A stretch of DNA of 64,000 nt from the NCBI RefSeq assembly GCF_036032445.1, contig NZ_CP107932.1, positions 5,830,501 to 5,894,500 of the forward strand, in the 5' to 3' direction. The notes below the pieces were generated by a model that did not search any database, was not told where the DNA came from, and saw nothing but the letters and a program-made list of their open reading frames with translations. This document shows, piece by piece, positions 33,591 through 40,457 of the stretch (position 1 is the first letter of the stretch; every line of letters begins with the position of its first letter). Source of the DNA: Nocardia sp. NBC_00416. Its GTDB lineage: Bacteria > Actinomycetota > Actinomycetes > Mycobacteriales > Mycobacteriaceae. The position numbers and the translations under genes are program-made.

Positions 33591-34253
33591 TCAGGAAGGC
33601 AGCAGGCCCTTGTTGGCTTCGTAGGCGCCGAGGAGCCCGGAATCCAGCTGGGGGTTGCCGGCCTTGACGGCCTCGAAAAGATCGAGTGCGGGCTGCGGGA
33701 CCTGGATGCCCTGCGCCTGCACGGCGGCGAGCGCACGATCCACCGCGGTGTAGACCTCTTGGGTCTGAGTCTGGGACTGGGCCGGAGCCTGGGACTGAGG
33801 CGCACTCGGCGCGGCGTGCGCGCTGGGGGTCTCGGTCTCGGTCTGCACAGCCGGGGTGTCGGCGGGGGTTTCACGCGGGGTCGAGCCGCTGCTCAGGCCC
33901 AGCGAGGACGAGCAGGAGGGCCAGGCGCCCCAGCCCTGCGAGGCGAGTACCTTCTCGGCGACCGTGATCTGCTGTTCGCGGCTGGCCTGGTTCGCGGTCG
34001 GCGCGTAGTTCCCGCCGCCGTTGGCCTGCCAGGTGCTCTCCGAGAACTGCAGTCCACCGTGATAGCCGTTGCCGGTGTTGATGCCCCAGTTACCGCCGGC
34101 TTCGCACTGAGCGAGTCGATCCCAGTCGGCGTCGGGTGCCGCGCTGGCTGTACCGGCAAGGGCAACGCCCGCACCGCTGATCATGGCGCCGGTGACGGCG
34201 ACCTTGGCCACAGTGCGACCGGTATTGGTGGGCTTGCGATGGCGTCCACTCAT
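33591..34253 (-). CDS. rpfA: Resuscitation-promoting factor (RpfA-like)
   Basis: Secreted muralytic transglycosylase of 220 residues that cleaves peptidoglycan and helps dormant cells resume growth. A signal peptide (about 1-38, ending GTASA) precedes the Rpf domain (39-118): catalytic Glu51 in QCEAGGNWGIN, then GYHGGLQFSESTWQ and VAEKVLASQGWGAWPSC. A Pro/Thr/Gln-rich linker follows, then a C-terminal helix pair. ATG at 34253 has GAGAGGAAG about 9 bases upstream. Its place next to XPB and cspB matches RpfA (Rv0867c). Upstream lie a c-di-AMP riboswitch candidate and a perfect CRP-type site, so it is probably under two second messengers. Confidence 0.93.
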   Translation of the reverse strand: MSGRHRKPTNTGRTVAKVAVTGAMISGAGVALAGTASAAPDADWDRLAQCEAGGNWGINTGNGYHGGLQFSESTWQANGGGNYAPTANQASREQQITVAEKVLASQGWGAWPSCSSSLGLSSGSTPRETPADTPAVQTETETPSAHAAPSAPQSQAPAQSQTQTQEVYTAVDRALAAVQAQGIQVPQPALDLFEAVKAGNPQLDSGLLGAYEANKGLLPS

Positions 34254-34263
34254 TCGCGTTCGT

Positions 34264-34390
34264 CTTCCTCTCGTACGCACCTGCGAGGTATTCGCTCGGG
34301 TCCAGGCTGAGAGGGTGCCCGTCCCGCCCTCGCCCCTGTGGTTTCCGTCGGGGTCCGGTACCCGCGGGGCGAGGTTCGGTGCGGCGGGCC
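34264..34390 (-). ncRNA. ydaO-type (c-di-AMP) riboswitch candidate
   Basis: Read on the minus strand, the leader contains CGCACCGAACCTCGCCCC, then GGGTACCGGA, then GGAAACCACAGGGGCGAGG (closing CCTCGCCCC/GGGGCGAGG stem). It ends AATACCTCGCAGGTG followed by CGTACGAGAGGAAG. The last blocks match the conserved 3' end of the ydaO/yuaA family (ACCUCGCAGGNG...GAGAGGA) as I remember it, and this family is known upstream of actinobacterial rpf genes. The boundaries are approximate; a covariance search is needed to be certain. Confidence 0.72.
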
Positions 34391-34570
34391 GGTGGGCCGG
34401 ATTGCCCGGCTGCGGTAGACGGTACGACGTTCGCGCCGAAAAATCACTATTTGGTAACCGGCGTGTGCGAATGGGTTGCGGTGCGGTCACGGTCGGCCCG
34501 TAGGGACTCTGCGCAGCTAGTGGGTCCGTATCGCAGAACGGTGACAGGACACGCTGCCTCGTTATCATGC

Positions 34571-34596
34571 CGTTATGTGATTATCATCACATAACG
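34571..34596 (-). promoter_or_regulatory. Perfect CRP/GlxR-type operator upstream of rpf
   Basis: CGTTATGTGAT-TATC-ATCACATAACG is a perfect 11-bp inverted repeat. Its core TGTGA-n6-TCACA (34576-34591) equals the CRP consensus. It is AT-rich in a GC-rich setting and lies about 320 bases before the rpf start, upstream of the riboswitch. M. tuberculosis CRP (Rv3676) is known to control rpfA. Confidence 0.85.
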
Positions 34597-34631
34597 CTTC
34601 GGTCGCGTTCGGGCCGGGTACTAGACAGTTG

Positions 34632-34877
34632 TCACCTGGATCGGCGACCGGAGCGCAGCGCGAAGATCAGCGCCGCGACGAAGCCGATCGGCGCCAGCAT
34701 GGCGCCCAGGTACAACCACAGCCCCGGCTCGCTGTCGGTGAGGATCGGGGTGAGGAAGATCGCCACCACGGACAGCAGCCCGAGGGTGAACAGGCCAAGG
34801 GCCAATTGCAGCAGCCAGTTGCCGGGGGTACGCCCGGACGGTGAGCCGGAGGGCTTGGGATCGGCAGGATTCGTCAC
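34632..34877 (-). CDS. Small two-helix membrane protein, function unknown
   Basis: An 81-residue protein (TNPADPKPSGSPSGRT at the N-terminus) with two membrane helices, WLLQLALGLFTLGLLSVVAI and LWLYLGAMLAPIGFVAALIF, and a basic end SGRRSR. I do not recognise the family. GTG starts at 34877 and 34916 are both possible; neither has a good ribosome site, and the shorter is chosen because its Pro-rich start looks like the natural N-terminus. It lies between the rpf regulatory region and cspB. Confidence 0.6.
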   Translation of the reverse strand: MTNPADPKPSGSPSGRTPGNWLLQLALGLFTLGLLSVVAIFLTPILTDSEPGLWLYLGAMLAPIGFVAALIFALRSGRRSR

Positions 34878-35066
34878 CTTTCGACGGTAAAACTGATGTG
34901 CTGGTGCCGTGCCCACCGGGGTAGACTCTGAGCGATCTCGCGTCCTGCATGCTTGTGGGGCGCGTTTTTCGAGTAAGCGGCAGAACCCGCCACCAGCGGG
35001 TTTTCAGCAGACATGTGTGCGCGGGCCCGGTGGGCCGGGCGCCGAACAGACGAACGGGTGAGCGCA

Positions 35067-35486
35067 GTGCCGACCGGCAAGGTGAAGTGGTACGACGTGG
35101 AAAAGGGCTTCGGGTTCCTTTCCCAGGACGAGGGGGAGGACGTCTATGTCCGCTCGTCCGCGCTGCCCCAGGGCGTGGAAACGCTCAAGCCCGGCCAGCG
35201 GGTCGAGTTCGGGATGGCGGCCGGGCGGCGTGGGCCGCAGGCGCTGAGTCTGAAGCTGGTCGAGGCGCCGCCGTCGGTCCGGCAGAACCAGGAGCGCAAC
35301 GCCCGCAAGGAGCCGATCGCGCGTAAGCACAGTCCGGACGAACTGCACGGCATGGTCGAGGACATGATCACGCTGCTGGAAGCGAAGGTCCAGCCGGATC
35401 TGCGCAAGGGGCGCTACCCGGATCGCAAGACCGCGCAGCGGATCTCGGAGGTGGTGCGCGCCGTGGCGCGCGAACTCGACAGCTGA
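35067..35486 (+). CDS. cspB: Cold-shock domain protein CspB
   Basis: RNA-binding protein of 139 residues. The cold-shock domain (1-65) has RNP1 KGFGFLSQ and RNP2 DVYVRSSAL. A C-terminal helical extension, KHSPDELHGMVEDMITLLEA and RKGRYPDRKTAQRISEVV, is shared with M. tuberculosis CspB (Rv0871) as I remember it, and is absent from the classical 67-residue CspA. GTG at 35067 gives the matching start PTGKVKWYD; the frame is open 54 bases upstream. A TAGACT -10-like hexamer at about 34921 and a 140-base leader suggest an untranslated leader. Confidence 0.92.
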   Translation: MPTGKVKWYDVEKGFGFLSQDEGEDVYVRSSALPQGVETLKPGQRVEFGMAAGRRGPQALSLKLVEAPPSVRQNQERNARKEPIARKHSPDELHGMVEDMITLLEAKVQPDLRKGRYPDRKTAQRISEVVRAVARELDS

Positions 35487-35504
35487 TCCGAACAGCACGT
35501 TCTC

Positions 35505-35536
35505 GTGGGCCGGCCGGGGCATCCGGGCCGGCCCAC
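35505..35536. terminator. Bidirectional hairpin between cspB and DUF2771 gene
   Basis: Perfect 11-bp stem GTGGGCCGGCC/GGCCGGCCCAC with a 10-base loop, between convergent genes; no T-tract. Confidence 0.75.
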
Positions 35537-35543
35537 AGTCGTC

Positions 35544-36050
35544 TCAGGCGGTCTTGATCGACCACACGGCGTGCGGGATGGGGAACTGGTTGCCGGTCTC
35601 GTCGATCGCGATGATCATCACCTGCAACTCCACGCCGATCAGCTCCAGCCCCGGTTCGGGTCGTGACGGGACCGTCAGGGCGCGGGCGTTCTCGGGATGG
35701 TCACGGTAGGAGCTGGGCCGCTCGACCACCTCGCCGTCCGGACGGGCGTAGAGCGGCAGCAACTCCCACGGCGTGCCCACGATCTGGTCCGGGAGCGAGA
35801 TCTGCAGGGGATCACCGGCCGGCACCTCCAGGAACACGGTCTCGCCCTGTCGGCAGTCCTGCATCTTCACTGTGCAGTAGCGGAACGGCGGGACGGTCAC
35901 CGTGGTGCCGTGCGCGTATGCGGTGAGTTCCGGATCCTGCGGTTCGGCGTCCCGCGCCAGCAGCCAGACCACGCCGGCGGTCGCGACCACCAGCACCAGG
36001 ATCCCGGCCAGGGCCAGCGCGAGCGTCGTGCGGACTTTGTTGGTACTCAC
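35544..36050 (-). CDS. DUF2771 exported/membrane-anchored protein
   Basis: A 168-residue protein with an N-terminal membrane helix (about 8-32, LALALAGILVLVVATAGVVW) and an outer domain holding two Cys in PPFRYCTVKMQDCRQGET, a possible disulfide pair. It resembles actinobacterial DUF2771 proteins and Rv0875c at the matching place. The GTG start at 36050 overlaps the MFS stop codon (GTGA), so the two genes are translationally coupled. The long frame upstream is antiparallel shadow of the MFS gene. Function unknown. Confidence 0.78.
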   Translation of the reverse strand: MSTNKVRTTLALALAGILVLVVATAGVVWLLARDAEPQDPELTAYAHGTTVTVPPFRYCTVKMQDCRQGETVFLEVPAGDPLQISLPDQIVGTPWELLPLYARPDGEVVERPSSYRDHPENARALTVPSRPEPGLELIGVELQVMIIAIDETGNQFPIPHAVWSIKTA

Positions 36051-38329
36051 CGGGCGGCTTCTCCTCGTGGGGGGTCGTAGTGCGGAACTTCCTGCTCGGC
36101 GTGCAGCGGTCGGCGACCGCCGAGACCCGGCAGCAGGCTGAACCCGCGATAGCTCAGCACAGTCTGGACGAGCCCCCCGGCCAGCAGTGCACTGACCACC
36201 GCGAAGCCTTTCCAATAATCGGTCGGCAGCAGTACCCCGCCCGCGCCGCCGATCACCCAGCTCAGCTGCAGCACCGTCTCCGAGCGGCCGAAGCCGGACG
36301 CGATCGACTCCGGGGGCAGATCGTCCTGGATGGCCGCGTCCAGCGAGACCTTGGCCAGCGCGCTCGCACCGGAGGCGACCAGCGCGGCCAGTGCCGCGCC
36401 GAACAGGTTGTCCAGCACCAGGGCGAGGACCGCGACGGCCGTGCATCCGATCGTGCAGTTCACCACGATCAGCGAGGGCCGGCCGAGCTGGATCCGGGCT
36501 CCGGAGGCGTTGCCGGCGAAATTGCCGACGGCGGCCGCCGCGCCCACCAGGCCGAGCATCGCGGCCTGCTGGACGGGCCGATGCTCGGTCGCTTTGGCGA
36601 CGAACGCTATATAGAAGGTCAGGAATCCGGTCAGCACGCGGATGCTGCCGTTGCCCCACAGTCCGGTGACCACCGCTCGCCCGAGCGGCTGCCGGCGTTT
36701 GCGCGGCGGCACGGCCGATTCGTCGGCGGTTTCGAGTAGTTCGGTCGGCGCATCGTGCCGGTGGTAGCCGAGGGTTGTGGGGACCTCACCCTCGGTGATC
36801 TCCACCCAGCGCGGCATACGCCAACTCAGATAGGCGCCGCCGACGGCGATACCCGTGGCCAGAATCAGCACGCCGGTGGAGCCCGTGATCGCCGCGGTGA
36901 CCCCGGCGATCCCGCCGGCGCCCAGCGTGCCGCCCACCAGACCGAACACAGTAAGACGGGAATTCGTGCGGACCAGGTCGATATCGGGTGGTAGCACCCG
37001 CGGTGTCACCGCGCTCTTGAGCACCGCGAACGATTTGCTCAGCACCATCATGCACAGCGCCAGCGGGTACAGCACCCAACTGTCGAAACTGAAGATCAGC
37101 ACCACGGCCAGGACGGCCCGGACGGCGAACGAACTGGCCAGGGCCAGCCGGCGGCCGCGCTGGAGCCGGTCGAGGGCGGGGCCGATGAGGGGCGCGATGA
37201 TCGCGAACGGGGCGATGGTGATCAGCAGATAGAGCGCGACCTTGGATTTGCTCTCCGCGGTCGCGCTGGCGAAGAACAGGGTGTTGGCGAGCGCGACCGC
37301 GATCGCGGCGTCCAGGGCGAAGTTCGCCATGGTGGCGTAGGTGAGCGCGGTCAGCCCGGATTTGTCCGCGCCGTCGGCTTCGGCCGCTCGCCGGAAGGTG
37401 GCGATACCTTTCTCGGTGAGTTCCCGGCCGCGCATCGCCGCGACCCGGGTGACGGTGAGCTTGCGGGGTGAGCGGCGGCTCTCGTCGTCGTATTCGGTAC
37501 CGGGTTCGGTGCTCGGGTACTCCTTGGTCGCCGCGGGTTCGCCGGATTCGCCGCCGCCGGGCCGATCGTCGGTGCCGGCGCGTTCGGTCCGGTCCTGCGG
37601 CCCGGCTCCACTCGGCCCGGCTCCACTCGGCCCAGGGGCGCGGGATTCGGGGGCGCGGGGTTCGGGGCGGGGCGTCGGGTGACCGGCGGTCCGGTCGGCG
37701 CGCGGTTCGCGCTGCGCACCCGGCGGCGAAGGGAGGTCCGGGCGGTGCCGGCCGTCCCCACCCGCTTCCGGCCGGAGACCGCGGCCGGGCGCTGGGCCGA
37801 ATCCACCCGGCGTGGGGCGCCCCGCCCCGGAGCCCGGGCGTCCGCTATCCGGTGCGCGGGGGATGCCGTTCGCGTCGCCGATCCGGCGGGCGGAGGGGTT
37901 CGGACGCGGGTCGCCGACCTGCTCCACCCGGGCGTCAAGCCGACCGGGACCGGGCGCGGTCACCTCGCGCGTCGAGGGTTCGCCGTCCGCCGCTCCACGT
38001 GACCCGCCCAGCGCCCCGAAGACCCGGGCGAAACGCCCGATCCGCTCCGGCGATCGGGCAGCGGCGTCGGTGACCGGCCGGACCCGGTGACCGCTGCGCT
38101 GCGCCGCCGCCGCGCGATCGTCCGGCCGGGCCGTATCGGATTCACCGAAGGGCAGCGGGCGGGTCGGCGGCGGGGCGGGACGGGTGTTGCCGGGATCCGG
38201 TTCGCGATTGCGGTGTGGCACGTTCGGCGGGGGGTAGCGGTCGAAACCTGGATGCCGCTGGGGCGGCGGAGACTCGCCGGCGGGCCACTGACCGCGATCG
38301 GAATCGGAGGGCTCGCGGGAAGTGGGCAC
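36047..38329 (-). CDS. MFS-like membrane protein with long disordered N-terminus (Rv0876c-like)
   Basis: A 760-residue protein. Residues 1 to about 290 are Pro/Arg/Gly-rich with repeats such as GAGPSGAGP and no predicted fold. A basic stretch RKLTVTRVAAMRGRELTEKG precedes 10-12 membrane segments (about 325-740) of the major-facilitator type, e.g. IAPFAIIAPLIGPALDRLQRGRR (motif A-like). It corresponds by position to M. tuberculosis Rv0876c, which is shorter. The substrate is unknown. GTG at 38329 is the start; a shorter one inside the disordered part cannot be excluded. The following DUF2771 gene overlaps its stop. Confidence 0.82.
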   Translation of the reverse strand: MPTSREPSDSDRGQWPAGESPPPQRHPGFDRYPPPNVPHRNREPDPGNTRPAPPPTRPLPFGESDTARPDDRAAAAQRSGHRVRPVTDAAARSPERIGRFARVFGALGGSRGAADGEPSTREVTAPGPGRLDARVEQVGDPRPNPSARRIGDANGIPRAPDSGRPGSGAGRPTPGGFGPAPGRGLRPEAGGDGRHRPDLPSPPGAQREPRADRTAGHPTPRPEPRAPESRAPGPSGAGPSGAGPQDRTERAGTDDRPGGGESGEPAATKEYPSTEPGTEYDDESRRSPRKLTVTRVAAMRGRELTEKGIATFRRAAEADGADKSGLTALTYATMANFALDAAIAVALANTLFFASATAESKSKVALYLLITIAPFAIIAPLIGPALDRLQRGRRLALASSFAVRAVLAVVLIFSFDSWVLYPLALCMMVLSKSFAVLKSAVTPRVLPPDIDLVRTNSRLTVFGLVGGTLGAGGIAGVTAAITGSTGVLILATGIAVGGAYLSWRMPRWVEITEGEVPTTLGYHRHDAPTELLETADESAVPPRKRRQPLGRAVVTGLWGNGSIRVLTGFLTFYIAFVAKATEHRPVQQAAMLGLVGAAAAVGNFAGNASGARIQLGRPSLIVVNCTIGCTAVAVLALVLDNLFGAALAALVASGASALAKVSLDAAIQDDLPPESIASGFGRSETVLQLSWVIGGAGGVLLPTDYWKGFAVVSALLAGGLVQTVLSYRGFSLLPGLGGRRPLHAEQEVPHYDPPRGEAAR

Positions 38330-38420
38330 ATCCTCAATTCTGGCCCACCGCGCGGCGCCGCAAACCCCGCCCTGCTCACGGTGACCGGAAAGTGAGCTGT
38401 ATCGCTCTACGCCGGACCTC

Positions 38421-39194
38421 TCAGGACGGGACGAAACGGACCTCGAACACCGTGGGCCAGTACTTTCCGGTGATGAGGAACCGGTCGGTGCCCGGGATCT
38501 GGGCGATCCCGTTCAGGACATCGGTCTGTGCGCGCTCCGCGGCGGACAGCAGTCCGGCGGTATCGATGACAGCCAGGACACGCCCGGACTCCGGATCGAT
38601 CCGCAGGATCTGATCGGTGGGCCAGGAGTTGGCGTAGACCGAGCCGTCCTCGGCGCATTCGAGTTCGTTCAGGCGGGCGGAGGTATGGCTGGTCAGCGCG
38701 ACCGAACCGGTCGGGGCGAAGGTGACCGGGTCGCGGAAAGTGAGTCCGGCCGACCCGTCGCTCATGACCAGCTGTCCGTTCCTGGTGCACAATCCCCAGC
38801 CCTCACCCGGATACCGGACCCGGTGCTTCTCGGCGAGGGTCTGTGGGTCGCGAGCGAACGCGACCCCTTCTTGCCAGGTGATCTGCCACAGCGTGTCGCC
38901 GGCGAGCGTGACGCCCTCGCCGAAAAAAGGTGGCGGAAGTTCCGTGCGGGCCAGTTCGGCGCCGGTATTGCGGTCGGTTGTCCGGATGCCGGAGAACCCG
39001 ACCATCCCGGTGCTCTCGTACAGCACGTCACCGTCGATTTCCAGGCCCTGGGTGAACGCGCCGAGATCGTGCGGATGGGTCGCCAGCACGTCGGCGGTGA
39101 GGCGCGGGACCGCGTCATCGGCGTCTCGGCAGGCCGCCGCGGCGAGCAGGCAGACCAGCGCGGCACCGACCCAGGTACGCCGAGTGTGCTTCAT
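38421..39194 (-). CDS. Glutaminyl-peptide cyclotransferase, secreted lipoprotein-like
   Basis: A 257-residue beta-propeller enzyme of the bacterial/plant glutaminyl cyclase family that forms N-terminal pyroglutamate. Blocks seen are HDLGAFTQGLEIDGDVLYES, LNELECAEDGSVYANSW and LNGIAQIPGTDRFLITGKYWP. The N-terminus has a basic head, a hydrophobic core and LAAAACRD near Cys22, so it is probably a lipoprotein although -3 is Ala rather than Leu. ATG at 39194 is chosen for that signal. It is divergent from the DUF3027 gene with only 17 bases between them. Confidence 0.88.
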   Translation of the reverse strand: MKHTRRTWVGAALVCLLAAAACRDADDAVPRLTADVLATHPHDLGAFTQGLEIDGDVLYESTGMVGFSGIRTTDRNTGAELARTELPPPFFGEGVTLAGDTLWQITWQEGVAFARDPQTLAEKHRVRYPGEGWGLCTRNGQLVMSDGSAGLTFRDPVTFAPTGSVALTSHTSARLNELECAEDGSVYANSWPTDQILRIDPESGRVLAVIDTAGLLSAAERAQTDVLNGIAQIPGTDRFLITGKYWPTVFEVRFVPS

Positions 39195-39211
39195 ACGGCA
39201 AAATGTAGACC

Positions 39212-40306
39212 GTGAGCGCAGTATCTGTTTCGGACACCGAAGTGCGGACGATCCTGGCCGGGGCCGTCGACTTGGCGCGCAGTGCGCTCTCGGACCTGGA
39301 GCCGACCGGGGTCGGAGCACATCTGGGAGTCCACGCCGAGGACGACTGTTCGGCGACGCATCGTTTCGAGGCCACCCTTCCCGGCTACCACGGCTGGCAG
39401 TGGGAGGTGGTGGTTGCCGCCGCGCCCGATACCGACCGGGTGACCGTGAGCGAATCCGCGTTGCTGCCCGGCCCCGAAGCGCTGATCGCACCGGACTTCG
39501 TGCCCTGGGACCAGCGCATCCGGCCCGGCGATCTGGCGCCGGGGGATCTCCTGGCGTCGCCCGTCGACGACCCACGCCTGGCACCCGGCTATACGGCGAC
39601 CGGCGATCCCGAGGTCGACGACGAGGCCCGCCAGATCGGTCTCGGCCGCAAACAGGTACTCAGCCGTGCGGGCCGGGCCGATGCCGCCGAGCGGTGGTTC
39701 GCCGATTACGGCCCCGATACCGAGATGGCCAAGGCCGCCCCTGGCGCCTGCGCGAGCTGTGGCTTCTACCTGCCGCTGGCGGGTGCGCTGCGGGCCTGTT
39801 TCGGGGTCTGCGCGAATCCGATGGGCGCGGACGGTCACGTGGTGCACATGGGTTACGGATGCGGTGCGCATTCGGATACCGAGCTGCCGACCGGCGCGGG
39901 GTCGCCGCTCTACCAGGCCTTCGACGATGCGGCGATCGAGGTCTATTCGATCGCGCCGAAGCCGGGAGCCGCGGAGCCCGGTTCGGCGGAGCGCGACGCG
40001 GAAGCCGGCACTTCGGAGGCAGGCGGGGTTGCGCCGCCCGCCCCGCCGTCCGAGTCCGAAGAGCCGGGGCGCACCGATGCCGCCCGCCCGGAGCCGGACG
40101 CCCGGGCCGCCGCGGACGATTCCGCCACGGGCGTAGTGGCCGGCGTCGAGCCGGATCGATCCGCGGACACCGCGGAGCAGACGGCGGCACCGGACCACAC
40201 CGCGGCGCAGACCGCGGGCGGCACGGACGACCTTCGGGATTCCGGAACCGATAGCCCGCCGGAACCCGCGTCCGATGTTCGAGAGCCGAAGCCGGCCGAG
40301 GACTGA
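39212..40306 (+). CDS. DUF3027 protein with Cys cluster (Rv0877-like)
   Basis: A 364-residue protein. The conserved part (1-250) includes WVVVAAAP-like and DFVPWDQRIRPGDLAPGD blocks and a Cys-rich region CASCGFYLPL, ACFGVCANP and GYGCGAHSD that could bind a metal. The last 110 residues are Ala/Glu/Pro-rich and probably disordered. Family and position agree with M. tuberculosis Rv0877. Function is unknown. GTG at 39212 lies 17 bases from the oppositely directed cyclase gene, suggesting leaderless transcripts. Confidence 0.8.
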   Translation: MSAVSVSDTEVRTILAGAVDLARSALSDLEPTGVGAHLGVHAEDDCSATHRFEATLPGYHGWQWEVVVAAAPDTDRVTVSESALLPGPEALIAPDFVPWDQRIRPGDLAPGDLLASPVDDPRLAPGYTATGDPEVDDEARQIGLGRKQVLSRAGRADAAERWFADYGPDTEMAKAAPGACASCGFYLPLAGALRACFGVCANPMGADGHVVHMGYGCGAHSDTELPTGAGSPLYQAFDDAAIEVYSIAPKPGAAEPGSAERDAEAGTSEAGGVAPPAPPSESEEPGRTDAARPEPDARAAADDSATGVVAGVEPDRSADTAEQTAAPDHTAAQTAGGTDDLRDSGTDSPPEPASDVREPKPAED

Positions 40307-40457
40307 CGGGCCGGCCCCGGGGCCGTACGCCGGACTCCAGTGGCGCAAGACTGTGATCCGCGACCGTCCGAGTGCGTTCGCGGGGTGATCGGGTGACGAC
40401 GTGGGCGCCGGAAGGCGTCCGGCCGGTCGGCGTGTCCGGACACGTACGCTGACTCGG

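Noticed and set aside
38391..38400. TGAGCTGTA near 38.4 kb as a further hairpin-element start
   Set aside because: Only the first nine bases resemble the leader; no arms or GCGCCGCC segment follow.
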